Origin: Bifidobacterium margollesii
GTDB taxonomy: Bacteria > Actinomycetota > Actinomycetes > Actinomycetales > Bifidobacteriaceae
DNA length: 64,000 nt
Direction of reading: 5' to 3'
NCBI RefSeq assembly: GCF_002860355.1
Contig: NZ_NMWU01000002.1
Location: 62,001-126,000, forward strand
Made by a program: the position numbers and the translations under genes. The notes beneath the pieces are model-generated. The model searched no databases. It had not been told where the DNA came from and worked only from the letters and a program-made list of their open reading frames with translations. Each line of letters opens with the position of its first letter. Position 1 is the stretch's first letter. Of this stretch, positions 17,397-25,760 are shown in pieces.

Positions 17397-18092
17397 ATGG
17401 TACGGACCGTGGCGATTATCGGAGCGATGGACGAAGAGGTGGCGCTGATCGCCAAGTCGTTGGAGAACGCGACGGAGACATTGGAGGCGGGGCTTACGGT
17501 CACGTCCGGCGACTACGACACCGCCGCCGGCGAACGACTGCACGTCGTGGCCACCGTGGCCGGCATGGGCACGGTGAACGCGGCATCCACCACTCAGCAT
17601 CTCATCGACGTCTACCAGCCGGAAGCGGTGATCTTCTCGGGTATCGCCGGCAATCTCAACACGCATCTGCATATCAACGACGTGGTGCTCGGCGGCACGC
17701 TGCGCTACCTCGACACCGACATGCGCCTGATCGCGCAGTCCGCACCGAAGACTGAGGAGTTCTTCTCCGATCCGCATCTGCTGGATGTGGCCGATCATGC
17801 TCTGAACGACATGGGCATCACGCATATCGTCGGCATCATCGCCACCGGCAACTACTTCGTGGAGGGCCATGAGAACACGTCCCGCGTGATCCGTGAAACC
17901 GGTGCCGACGCCGTGGAGATGGAGGGTGCCGCGGTGGCCCATGTGGCCGCACGAAACGAGGTGCCCGTGCTGGTGATCCGCGCGCTGAGCGACAACGCCG
18001 ACACCGAATACGAGACGTTCAAGGAGTTCGACATCAGCGAATACGCCGACACCGCGGCGCGCCTCGTGCTGAACATCCTCAGGCGCCTGTAG
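17397..18092 (+). CDS. mtnN: 5'-methylthioadenosine/S-adenosylhomocysteine nucleosidase
   Basis: A 231-residue nucleosidase that cleaves MTA and SAH to adenine plus methylthioribose or ribosylhomocysteine. The latter feeds LuxS and the methyl cycle. Signatures are the N-terminal VAIIGAMDEEV, VIFSGIAGNLN, ATGNYFV, VEMEGAAVAHVA and the catalytic Asp in ALSDNAD. Length is normal. AAGGAGCGAAC precedes the ATG. It appears to be a single-gene unit, convergent with the next regulator. Confidence 0.95.
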   Translation: MVRTVAIIGAMDEEVALIAKSLENATETLEAGLTVTSGDYDTAAGERLHVVATVAGMGTVNAASTTQHLIDVYQPEAVIFSGIAGNLNTHLHINDVVLGGTLRYLDTDMRLIAQSAPKTEEFFSDPHLLDVADHALNDMGITHIVGIIATGNYFVEGHENTSRVIRETGADAVEMEGAAVAHVAARNEVPVLVIRALSDNADTEYETFKEFDISEYADTAARLVLNILRRL

Positions 18093-18131
18093 TCAGCATC
18101 ATCCATCCGCGTGCAGTGGCGGGACGATGCG

Positions 18132-19388
18132 TCAGTCGTCCAACGCCACCACGCTGTGCCGGTCGATGAGCCGTGGATCCACGAAGATGTGACGGGTCGG
18201 CCAGTCGGGATGGTCGAGGCGCCACAGCAGCGAGCTGAGGCATTCGCGGGCGAACTCCTGCTGCGGGGATCGCAGTACGGTCAGCGGGCGGGAGCTCGGC
18301 GTGGCGTAGCCGTCGATCGAGATCAGCGAGACGTCGTCCGGCACGCGTTTGCCATGCCGTTCCAGTGCCTGGGCCAGCGCGATCGCCAGATAGTCGGAGT
18401 GGACGAGCAGTCCGGTGACGCCGGTTTCCAGCGTCTTGTCCACGATCTCCTCCACGCCCTGGGTGTCGTACGGCTGGATGCCGTCGATGACGAATGGGCA
18501 TTCCAGCAGGTTCGTCCGTCCGGTCAGCTGGTTCCACGCCTCCTCGATCACCGCGGAGGTGGGTGTCATCGTGAAGGCGGCGCCGACGTGACGATGACCG
18601 TGCTCGCGGAAGTGGTTGATGGCCATACGCACGCCGTACGGATGGTTGGTGCGCACGGAATCGTGGTAGGTCATGGCCGCGAACGGCTGATCGCGTTCCG
18701 CCACCACCACGGGGACGGGGGAGTGGCTGATCCAGTTCCACGAGGCTTCGGAAACATCCTCCTCGGCGCTGGGGCAGGCGATGATGCCGCGCAGCGAGGA
18801 GTTTTCGGCGAACGAATCGAGGATTTCGCTTTCTCTGATCCGCTCGTATGAGGATTCGCGCACTTCGGTTCGGTATCCCAGACGGGCGGCATCGGCGCGG
18901 ATCGTGTCGATCACCGTGGGCCAGAAGAAGCTGGGTTCGGGGAACATCAGACCGATCGTGCCTTTGCCGCGCGGTGTGGTGTTCGTCGTGACGGAGGGGA
19001 TCGGCTGTTCGATCTGCCGGTCCAGCTGATCGATGGTTTCGGCGCTGAGCAGCGGCTCTCCCACCGTGAGCGTTTCGTCGTCGCCGTGTGCCACCGTCCG
19101 GGATGCGGCGGACTGCTGATTGGCTCCGGCGGTGTCCTTCACGCCGCCGACCGACATGGCTCCGCCGCGCACCCGTCGTAGCAGCCCCGCCTCGGCCAGA
19201 GTGGTCAGATCCCTGCGCACGGTGATCTCCGTGGTACCGAGGTATTCGGCGAGTCGGGGCACGGTGACCACGTTTTCGCGGGTGAGCAGACTGAGGATCA
19301 TGTCCTGACGTTCGGCGGGCAGATAACTGCGCGGCGCGGAGGCGACGGGTTCCGCCGTGGATCGTTGAGATGATCGCTGAGTGGGCAT
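18132..19388 (-). CDS. DeoR-type HTH fused to a LacI/periplasmic-binding-like sensor domain
   Basis: A 418-residue regulator of unusual make-up. Residues about 22-80 (ERQDMILSLLTRENVVTVPRL, then EITVRRDL) are a DeoR/GlpR-type winged helix. The rest, from GTIGLMFPEPSFFW onwards, is a LacI/GalR-type sugar-binding domain with GIIACPS, HRHVGAAF and SLISIDGYATPSS. DeoR proteins normally carry a sugar-phosphate-binding domain instead. I chose the ATG at 19388, preceded by AAAGGA. It is divergent from the first GH30 gene and probably controls that locus. TnATnATAAATGA-like palindromes recur near the GH30 and transporter genes. Confidence 0.85.
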   Translation of the reverse strand: MPTQRSSQRSTAEPVASAPRSYLPAERQDMILSLLTRENVVTVPRLAEYLGTTEITVRRDLTTLAEAGLLRRVRGGAMSVGGVKDTAGANQQSAASRTVAHGDDETLTVGEPLLSAETIDQLDRQIEQPIPSVTTNTTPRGKGTIGLMFPEPSFFWPTVIDTIRADAARLGYRTEVRESSYERIRESEILDSFAENSSLRGIIACPSAEEDVSEASWNWISHSPVPVVVAERDQPFAAMTYHDSVRTNHPYGVRMAINHFREHGHRHVGAAFTMTPTSAVIEEAWNQLTGRTNLLECPFVIDGIQPYDTQGVEEIVDKTLETGVTGLLVHSDYLAIALAQALERHGKRVPDDVSLISIDGYATPSSRPLTVLRSPQQEFARECLSSLLWRLDHPDWPTRHIFVDPRLIDRHSVVALDD

Positions 19389-19744
19389 ATCGGTTCCTTT
19401 GGTTCGCTGACTATCAGCGATTATACCGTTTTGATCATAAATAATCACCACATTGGAAAGCAGTGGAAAAACTGTGATCAAAACGAGTGATATCGGGTAA
19501 ATCCGGCGACGTGTTGCCATGAAAGTGCCGCGCATGATGATCGGCGGATGGCCTGTCGGTAGGGTGAAACCTTGGTTTTCAAGGCGATCGGATGTCTGAT
19601 ATGGATTGATTAAAGATGATTATAAATGACTAAAAGTGTGCTATATTGAAAATGAATAGCAGTCAATCAGTCAATTACCCGGTGTGCGGTCGGCAAAGTC
19701 GCGGTCGTACGGCGGAATCGGCAATCAACGGACAAAGGACAGTC
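19389..19744. promoter_or_regulatory. Divergent region of the regulator and first GH30 gene, with operator-like sites
   Basis: An AT-rich 356-bp gap. TGATCATAAATAATCA lies at 19433-19448, close to the regulator start. TGATTATAAATGA lies at 19617-19629, ahead of the GH30 start. Both resemble the longer sites at 23919 and 24091. The remainder shows no convincing gene. Confidence 0.5.
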
Positions 19745-21334
19745 ATGACACAGCATTCCGCATCCTCGTTCAATGGCATGGGATTCGCCAATGAGTTCTG
19801 GACATCCACCTCGGGAGATCTCGCCCAGCGTCGTGAAACACTGAAGGCTCCCGAATATGTGACGGAGGTCGGCGATGCCACGCCGATCGTCGTGGACCCT
19901 GCCGACCGCAGGCAGCCGTGGGTCGGCGCCGGCGCGGCCATCACCGACGCGGCGGCGAGTCTGATCTGGGGATCGATGGATGCCGAACAGCGTCACGCCT
20001 TCCTTGACGACGCCTTCAACCCGGCCAAGGGCGGATTCTCGGTGATCCGCATTCCGCTCGGGTCCTGCGAGCCCAGCGCCCAGCCCTACTACACCTACGA
20101 CGACCTGCCGTTCGGCGAGCATGATAACACGCTGAGCCGGTTCTCACTCGGCGAAGGCGAACCCGGTGCGCCCGACGCCACCAAGGACTTCAAGTACATC
20201 ATTCCGGTGGTGCTGGAGATCCTGAAGATCAATCCGGCGGTGAAGATCATCGCCTCGCCGTGGAGCGCCCCTGCGTGGATGAAGAACACCGGGCACCTGT
20301 GCCAGGGTGGTCATCTGCGCTTCGACGAGTGGACCGGCAACGGCTTCGATCCGATGCACGACAGCTTCGAGGGCTGCTACGCCCGCTACTTCGTGAAGTA
20401 CGTGGAGGAGATGGCCAAGGTCGGCATCCCGATCTGGGGCGTGACCGTGCAGAACGAGCCGAGCAACGCGCCCAAGTGGCCCGCCATGATGTGGACGCTC
20501 AAGCAGCAGGCCGAGTTCGCCCACAAGTTCCTGCGTCCCGCCATGAACGAGAAGTTCCCCGAGATGCGCATCTTCATCAACGACGACTCCACCCACAACA
20601 TCCTGTGGCCGGTCAACGAGGTGGTCACCCCGCAGGAGGCGGCCAGCGTCGACGGCTTCACCGTGCACACCTATGAGGGCCCGTACTCCAACTTCTTCAA
20701 CGCATCCCGTTCGTTCCCGCACTGGATGTTCGGCATGACCGAACGTCGCTGCATGATCGACGAAACCCCGGAGGATGCCGCGCACATCATGCTCGGCATC
20801 ATCGGCAACTGGCTGGTGCGCAACGGTGAAAGCTTCATCGCCCTGTGGAACCTCGCCCTCGACGAGCGTGGTCTGCCCAATCAGGTGGGCGCCACCGGCC
20901 GGCGTGGTGTGGTGACGATCCAGCACGAGACCGGCGAGGTGATCCGCAACCTCGAATACTTCATGCTGCGCGCCTTCGGCCAGGACGTGACCCCCGGTTC
21001 CACGGTGATCCGCTCCACGAACCACACGCCCGACGGCTGGTCCGGCGGACTCGGTTCGGTGGCATTCCTCGGTGCGAACGGCGATGTGACCGCTCATGTA
21101 TACAATCCGACCGGCGAGGCGATCGAGGCCGCGGTGACGGTCAACGGTCAGGGGGGCGCATGGCAGAAGGTGACCGTGCCCGCATGGGGTCTGGTGACCG
21201 TGCATAAGTCCAACGGCGAGATCAACGTCTCCGAAGTGCCTGAGGACGATGAGTTCGAGCTCAACCCCGCACCGAAGCATCTGATCGGCGACGTGGCACC
21301 CGGCAAGGTGCGCGTCTGGGGTCACGACGAGTGA
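19745..21334 (+). CDS. GH30 family glycoside hydrolase (first copy)
   Basis: A 529-residue cytosolic enzyme without signal peptide. GH30 retaining glycosidases place the acid/base Glu in a NEP motif; here VQNEPSN gives Glu238. The nucleophile is expected in a [MT]TE motif; MTERRC gives Glu333. GAGAAITDAAASL near the start and SPWSAPAWMK are also typical. The family includes glucosylceramidases, beta-xylosidases, beta-1,6-glucanases and beta-1,6-galactanases, and I cannot assign the linkage. AAAGGA precedes the ATG. A second GH30 lies 1 kb away on the other strand, and both probably serve the adjacent ABC importer. Confidence 0.85.
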   Translation: MTQHSASSFNGMGFANEFWTSTSGDLAQRRETLKAPEYVTEVGDATPIVVDPADRRQPWVGAGAAITDAAASLIWGSMDAEQRHAFLDDAFNPAKGGFSVIRIPLGSCEPSAQPYYTYDDLPFGEHDNTLSRFSLGEGEPGAPDATKDFKYIIPVVLEILKINPAVKIIASPWSAPAWMKNTGHLCQGGHLRFDEWTGNGFDPMHDSFEGCYARYFVKYVEEMAKVGIPIWGVTVQNEPSNAPKWPAMMWTLKQQAEFAHKFLRPAMNEKFPEMRIFINDDSTHNILWPVNEVVTPQEAASVDGFTVHTYEGPYSNFFNASRSFPHWMFGMTERRCMIDETPEDAAHIMLGIIGNWLVRNGESFIALWNLALDERGLPNQVGATGRRGVVTIQHETGEVIRNLEYFMLRAFGQDVTPGSTVIRSTNHTPDGWSGGLGSVAFLGANGDVTAHVYNPTGEAIEAAVTVNGQGGAWQKVTVPAWGLVTVHKSNGEINVSEVPEDDEFELNPAPKHLIGDVAPGKVRVWGHDE

Positions 21335-21355
21335 TGTCGGCTCCCGCGTGTGGCG

Positions 21356-21440
21356 GCTCCCGCTGGCGGGAGCTGTCTGCCGTAGGCAGACTGAGGGCGG
21401 TCCCCGACTCCCGTGGGCGGACTGAGGGTGGTCCCCGGCG
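21356..21440. repeat. Double-hairpin repeats left of the first DUF559 gene
   Basis: A 50-base unit at 21356-21405 comprises GCTCCCGC/GCGGGAGC, then GTCTGCC/GGCAGAC and a TGAGGGCGGTCCCC tail. A truncated copy follows to 21440. The architecture is that of the CTTCCCC family with different stem sequences. Confidence 0.85.
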
Positions 21441-21507
21441 TGGCCCGGCGCGGCATAGCGTTGCGCCCGCCGGCGGGAGGGGCGGGTGCGGGCTGCCGCA
21501 TGTGCCG

Positions 21508-21861
21508 CTATGTGTGCCGTCGGACATGAGCATCGATGTTGTCGCAGACGGCCTCGAAGTGTCTGTCGATCTCCAGATTCGTATAACGGAGTACCAGCAG
21601 ACCGATATCATGCAGGTTCCGGGTTCGTACCTTGTCGGCGGATCGTTGCGATGCGGCAAAGTGGCCGCTGCCATCCAGTTCGACGATGAGTTCGGCCTTT
21701 GCGCAATAGAAGTCGACGATGTAATTCAGGATGGGCTTTTGTCGTTGCCAGCGAACATGGTAGGTGCGAAGAAAATCATTCCAGAGTTTTCGCTCCCATG
21801 GGGTGGCATTTGATCGAAGTTTTCTGGCTAGGGGAACGTTGGCTTTGTTGTATGGGAGCAT
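21508..21861 (-). CDS. DUF559 / Vsr-like endonuclease-domain protein
   Basis: A 117-residue protein of the DUF559 family, which has a PD-(D/E)XK-type fold related to very-short-patch repair nucleases. PWERKLWNDF gives the N-terminal Glu. Asp50 in YIVDFYC, then Glu61 and Asp63 in VELDGSGHF, are the likely metal ligands. The start at 21861 is supported by GAAGGA 6 bases upstream; an ATG eight codons earlier is possible. It lies between double-hairpin repeats on both sides. A second 117-residue relative (62339-62692) has the same setting. The nuclease fold is inferred from family; activity is unproven. Confidence 0.85.
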   Translation of the reverse strand: MLPYNKANVPLARKLRSNATPWERKLWNDFLRTYHVRWQRQKPILNYIVDFYCAKAELIVELDGSGHFAASQRSADKVRTRNLHDIGLLVLRYTNLEIDRHFEAVCDNIDAHVRRHT

Positions 21862-22013
21862 GGGATGTCCTTCATCGTGTGGCATCCACTCTCATCATCA
21901 TATTGATGTTATCACTGTGATGGGCGCTGATTGTGTGGTGTTCCGTCGCGTGGCCACCCCCACCCGGCTTTGCTGGGAGCCCCCGCCGGCGGGGCGGTGC
22001 GTGGCGTGTGCCC

Positions 22014-22215
22014 GCTCCCGCCGGCGGGAGCTGTCTGCCGCAGGCAGACTGAGGGTGGTCCCCGCTCCCGCTGGCGGGAGCTGTCTGCCGCAGGCAGACT
22101 GAGGGTGGTCCCCGCTCCCGCTGGCGGGAGCTGTCTGCCGCAGGCAGACTGAGGGTGGTCTGACTGCGGCAGACTGAGGGTGGTCTGACTGCGGCAGACT
22201 GAGGGTGGTCCCCGG
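22014..22215. repeat. 50-bp tandem double-hairpin repeats right of the first DUF559 gene
   Basis: Full 50-base units start at 22014, 22064 and 22114; each is two adjacent hairpins (GCTCCCGC/GCGGGAGC, GTCTGCC/GGCAGAC) plus a TGAGGGTGGTC tail. They are followed by two 25-base sub-units at 22161 and 22186. Units abut with no unique spacers, so this is not CRISPR. Confidence 0.95.
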
Positions 22216-22275
22216 CGTTGCGCGTGCCGGCGGGGCTGCGTCGTCGGCCTTTGGGAACCGACGACGGCATTCGAA

Positions 22276-23826
22276 TTATTCGAACAGTGTTTCGTCGTGG
22301 TCGTCGGCGGGATGCGGCGTGTAGATGATTTCGAAGTCGTCGTCGGCCGGTGTGGTTGAGGTGTTCACCGTCTCGTCGTTCGAAAGGTGGAAGCTCACCG
22401 TGCCGTAGGCGGGAACCGTCACCGTGCGCCACTTCGCGCCCATGCCGTTCACCGTCACCGCGGCGTCGATCGCCTCGCCGGTCGGATTGTATAGGAATCC
22501 GGCGAGATCGCCGTCGGGGGAGAGGAACGCCACCGATCCGAGTCCGCCGTGACGGCCGTCGGGCGTATGGTTCGTGGAGGCCACGCGCCGTGATCCCACG
22601 GGCACGTCCTGGCCGAAGTTGCGCAGCATGAAGTATTCGAGGTTGCGCTTGACCTTGCCGGTGGACGAATCGATGGTGATCACGCCGCGGCGGCCCGAGG
22701 TGCCGGCCCATGAGGGGAATCCCTGCTCGTCGAGCGCCATGTTCCACAGGTTGATCAGTCCCACGCCGTTGCGCACCAGCCAGGTGCCGATCTCGCCGAA
22801 CATCACATGCGAGGCTTCGGCCACGGTGTCGTCGAGCATGCATCGGCGTTCGGTCATGGCCGCCTTCCAGTGCGGGAACTGGCGGGTGCCGTTGTGTACC
22901 CAGTGCGGCAGTCCGGAGTAGGTGTGGAAGGCCGCACCGGCGAAGGACTGCGCCTGCGCGGGCGTCATGTACTCGCTGGCCGGCCGTTGCCAGAATCGCA
23001 GCGAATCGTCGCCGAAGTAGATCTCCACGTCCGGGTAGGTCTTGTCGAGGGCGGGGCGCAGGTATTCGGTGCCCCAAGCGGTGAGCTCCTCCGGGGTCCA
23101 GATGGTGATCGGCCACGGGCATCCGTTGCTCGGCTCGTTCTGCATGGTCACCGAGGTGATCGGGATGCCGTATGACTCGTAGGCGGCGATGAACTTCACG
23201 AAATACTGCGCGTACACATAGTCGATGGTGTCCTGGTACCGGTAGCCGTTGCCCACGTATTCGCCGAGGCGCAGTCGTCCGGCGCCGTCGAGCCGTCCGG
23301 AGGTCTTCATCCACGCCGGGGCGCTCCACGGCGAGGCCATCACCTTGACGGCCGGGTTGATCGAAAGGATCTCCTGCAGCACCGGCACCACGTTCTTCAG
23401 GTCTCGTGTGGCGTCCGGCGCGCCGGGTTCGCCTTCGCCGATCGAGAAGTAGTCCAGTGCCGGGTCGGCCGCCACACCTTCGGGCAGATCGTCGTAGGAG
23501 TAGTAGGCCTGACTGGAGAAGTCGCTGGCGCCGATGGAGATGCGCACCGAGGAGAAGCCTCCTTGCTCGGGGTCGAACATCTCGGTGAGGATCGAGTGGC
23601 GCTGTTCGGCGCTCATCGCGTTCATGAACAGCGAGGCGCTGGAGTCGGTGATGGCCGCGCCGGCGCCTTCCCACAGCTGGTACTGCCGGGTGGGGTCGAT
23701 GACGATGCGTACGGCGTCGGCCGCCGTGGTGCCGTCGACGGTGGGCGGCGGCAGGATCGGAGCGCGGCGTTCGGCGAGATCGCCGCTGGTCCGCGTCCAG
23801 TATTCGCTGCGATGGGTGGGGTGCAT
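22276..23826 (-). CDS. GH30 family glycoside hydrolase (second copy)
   Basis: A 516-residue paralogue of the GH30 at 19745. The acid/base is Glu231 in MQNEPSNG and the nucleophile Glu326 in MTERRC. GAGAAITDSSASL and SPWSAPAWMK are shared. AGGAGG precedes the ATG at 23826; an upstream in-frame ATG lacks a site. There is no signal peptide. It is divergent from the ABC substrate-binding protein gene, and the region between carries operator-like palindromes. Two copies suggest complementary linkage or aglycone specificities. Confidence 0.85.
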   Translation of the reverse strand: MHPTHRSEYWTRTSGDLAERRAPILPPPTVDGTTAADAVRIVIDPTRQYQLWEGAGAAITDSSASLFMNAMSAEQRHSILTEMFDPEQGGFSSVRISIGASDFSSQAYYSYDDLPEGVAADPALDYFSIGEGEPGAPDATRDLKNVVPVLQEILSINPAVKVMASPWSAPAWMKTSGRLDGAGRLRLGEYVGNGYRYQDTIDYVYAQYFVKFIAAYESYGIPITSVTMQNEPSNGCPWPITIWTPEELTAWGTEYLRPALDKTYPDVEIYFGDDSLRFWQRPASEYMTPAQAQSFAGAAFHTYSGLPHWVHNGTRQFPHWKAAMTERRCMLDDTVAEASHVMFGEIGTWLVRNGVGLINLWNMALDEQGFPSWAGTSGRRGVITIDSSTGKVKRNLEYFMLRNFGQDVPVGSRRVASTNHTPDGRHGGLGSVAFLSPDGDLAGFLYNPTGEAIDAAVTVNGMGAKWRTVTVPAYGTVSFHLSNDETVNTSTTPADDDFEIIYTPHPADDHDETLFE

Positions 23827-24211
23827 GGAAAGCCTCCTGTGTTCTGCTGTCTTCCTCGATCTCGGGGATGGATGTTCATCATTGAACGATGGCATTGATG
23901 ACCATATAATCAAGTATAATCACAAATGAGCATTTATGGGTGACTGCGATTCGCTGGAAATTTGCTTGGCTGATGGTTTAAAACCATTGTGCCGTAAGGT
24001 TTTTCTGGATGCTGTGGTGAAATTGTCAAATGATCACGACGTGCTGAATATGAGAAAAACCTAGGAAAATTTTGGCGACACGGTATTTCAATCATAAATG
24101 AGCATGTATGATCATTACTAACAGATCGATGTGAGATGGACAACAATCAGGATGTTCTCGCTCGCGGATTTGTGCAAACGGCAATGTAGCCGATAAACGA
24201 AAGGAAGAACA
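23827..24211. promoter_or_regulatory. Divergent GH30 - ABC importer control region
   Basis: Two near-identical 22-bp imperfect palindromes lie at 23919-23940 and 24091-24112, sharing ATCAyAAATGAGCATkTATG. The first is about 93 bases from the GH30 start and the second about 100 from the binding-protein start. They are good candidate operators for the DeoR/LacI hybrid regulator. No gene is seen here. Confidence 0.6.
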
Positions 24212-25561
24212 ATGAAGTTGAATCGCATCTTCAAAGCGGTCGCGGTGACTTCCGTCCTTGGCTTGGCGCTGGCCGGCTGCGGCGGCGGTGGTTCCTCGTC
24301 GTCGTCAAGCTCCGACGCCTTCGACAAGAACGCCAAGACCGAGATCACGATGGCCGGTTGGTCGCTGGACTCGACCCCCGAGTTCAAGACCCTCGCCGAT
24401 GCGTTCATGGCGAAGTACCCGAACGTGAAGGTCAACATCAAGCAGTACTCCGCCGACGACTACGACAAGCAGATGACCGCGGACATCTCCGCCGGCTCCC
24501 AGCCCGACGTCTTCCCGATCAAGAACCTGCAGAAGTACCTCACCTACTCCCAGTCCCAGGGTCTGGCCGACCTGAGCGACATCGCCTCCGGCTACAAGGA
24601 CGACAAGAACATCGACATCTCGAACTACGAGCTGGACGGCAAGTACTACGCCATGCCGTACCGCCAGGATTCCTGGGTGCTGTTCTACAACAAGGACATG
24701 ATGAAGAAGGCCGGCGTGGAGACCCCGACCGACAAGTGGACGTGGGACGACTACACCAAGGCCGCCGAGCAGCTGAAGACCAACCTGCCCAAGGCCGGCT
24801 ACGATGCCAAGTCCGTCTACCCGATCTACCAGCACAACTGGCAGTCCGTGGTGCAGGCCTTCGCCCTGGCCCAGACCGGATACGAGCCCGACTCCAACTT
24901 CTTCAAGGCCAACTTCGACTACATGAAGCCGTTCTACGAGCGCGCCCTCAAGTGGCAGGACGAGAAGCTCACCATCGACTGGAACACCTCCAAGACCACC
25001 TCCGTGCAGTACCAGGCGCAGTTCGGCACCCAGAAGGCGGCCATGCTGCCGATGGGTACGTGGTACGCCGCAACGTTGGTGCAGCAGCAGAAGTCCGGTG
25101 ACGCCGAGAAGTTCAGCTGGGGCATCGCTCCGATCCCGCAGAACCCGGACGCCACGTCCGACTCCGACAAGCCCGTCACCTTCGGTGATCCGACCGGTCT
25201 GGCCGTCTCCTCCAAGTCCGAAGGCCAGAAGCTGGCCGCCGCCAAGGAATTCGTGAAGTTCGCCTCCGGCGAGGAGGGCGCCAAGGCGCTCGCCAAGATC
25301 GCCACCACCCCGGCCTACTTCTCCGACGCCGTGGCCGACACCTACTTCGGCGTGGACGGCATGGCCACCGACGATCTGACCAAGAACGCCTGGCAGAACC
25401 ACGACACCAAGCCGGAGAACCCGGTCGGTGAGGGTTCCGACACCATCATCTCCCTGCTCAACGACGCCCACTCCTCGATCATGACCGAAACCTCCTCCGT
25501 GAACGACGCACTCGCCAAGGCCACGCAGGACATCAAGGATCAGGGCATCGTCACCGAGTGA
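24212..25561 (+). CDS. ABC sugar importer, substrate-binding lipoprotein (family 1)
   Basis: A 449-residue lipoprotein. The signal peptide runs to the lipobox LALAGC, so Cys22 is the acylated residue; a Gly/Ser linker follows. The mature part has the family 1 (maltose type) solute-binding pattern, with AGWSLDSTPEFKTLADAFMA, GSQPDVFPI, and YYAMPYRQDSWVLFYNKDMM. The C-terminal part has aromatic residues expected in the sugar cleft. AAAGGAAGAAC precedes the ATG. It is the first gene of the importer operon, which has no ATPase gene here and so probably uses a shared MsiK-type ATPase. The ligand is likely an oligosaccharide cut by the GH30 or GH59 enzymes. Confidence 0.9.
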   Translation: MKLNRIFKAVAVTSVLGLALAGCGGGGSSSSSSSDAFDKNAKTEITMAGWSLDSTPEFKTLADAFMAKYPNVKVNIKQYSADDYDKQMTADISAGSQPDVFPIKNLQKYLTYSQSQGLADLSDIASGYKDDKNIDISNYELDGKYYAMPYRQDSWVLFYNKDMMKKAGVETPTDKWTWDDYTKAAEQLKTNLPKAGYDAKSVYPIYQHNWQSVVQAFALAQTGYEPDSNFFKANFDYMKPFYERALKWQDEKLTIDWNTSKTTSVQYQAQFGTQKAAMLPMGTWYAATLVQQQKSGDAEKFSWGIAPIPQNPDATSDSDKPVTFGDPTGLAVSSKSEGQKLAAAKEFVKFASGEEGAKALAKIATTPAYFSDAVADTYFGVDGMATDDLTKNAWQNHDTKPENPVGEGSDTIISLLNDAHSSIMTETSSVNDALAKATQDIKDQGIVTE

Positions 25562-25584
25562 TCGGATTATCACCGAGTGATCGG
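25551..25584. repeat. 15-bp direct repeat at the binding-protein stop codon
   Basis: TCACCGAGTGATCGG occurs at 25551 and 25570. The first copy contains the stop codon. Confidence 0.8.
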
Positions 25585-25625
25585 TAGGTAGCCGACAACC
25601 CGTATCCATTTCCCTATCGAACCAC

Positions 25626-25665
25626 AGGCACGGTCCTGGACCCATAACCCCGGACCGTGCCTTTT
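25626..25665 (+). terminator. Stem-loop between binding protein and permeases
   Basis: AGGCACGGTCC (25626-25636) and GGACCGTGCCT (25652-25662) form an 11-bp stem followed by TTTT. It would let the binding protein be made in excess of the permeases. Confidence 0.85.
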
Positions 25666-25760
25666 GCTTGCAACCAGTACTATTCGCGAACCGATCGGCG
25701 GTATGACGCTCATGCCGTACGAAGAAAAAGATCGGTTCCGGCGAAAGGAGAAAAGCGGTC

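Noticed and set aside
22014-22215. Regularly spaced repeats resembling a CRISPR array
   Set aside because: The 50-base units abut with no unique spacers, contain two hairpins each and there are no cas genes.
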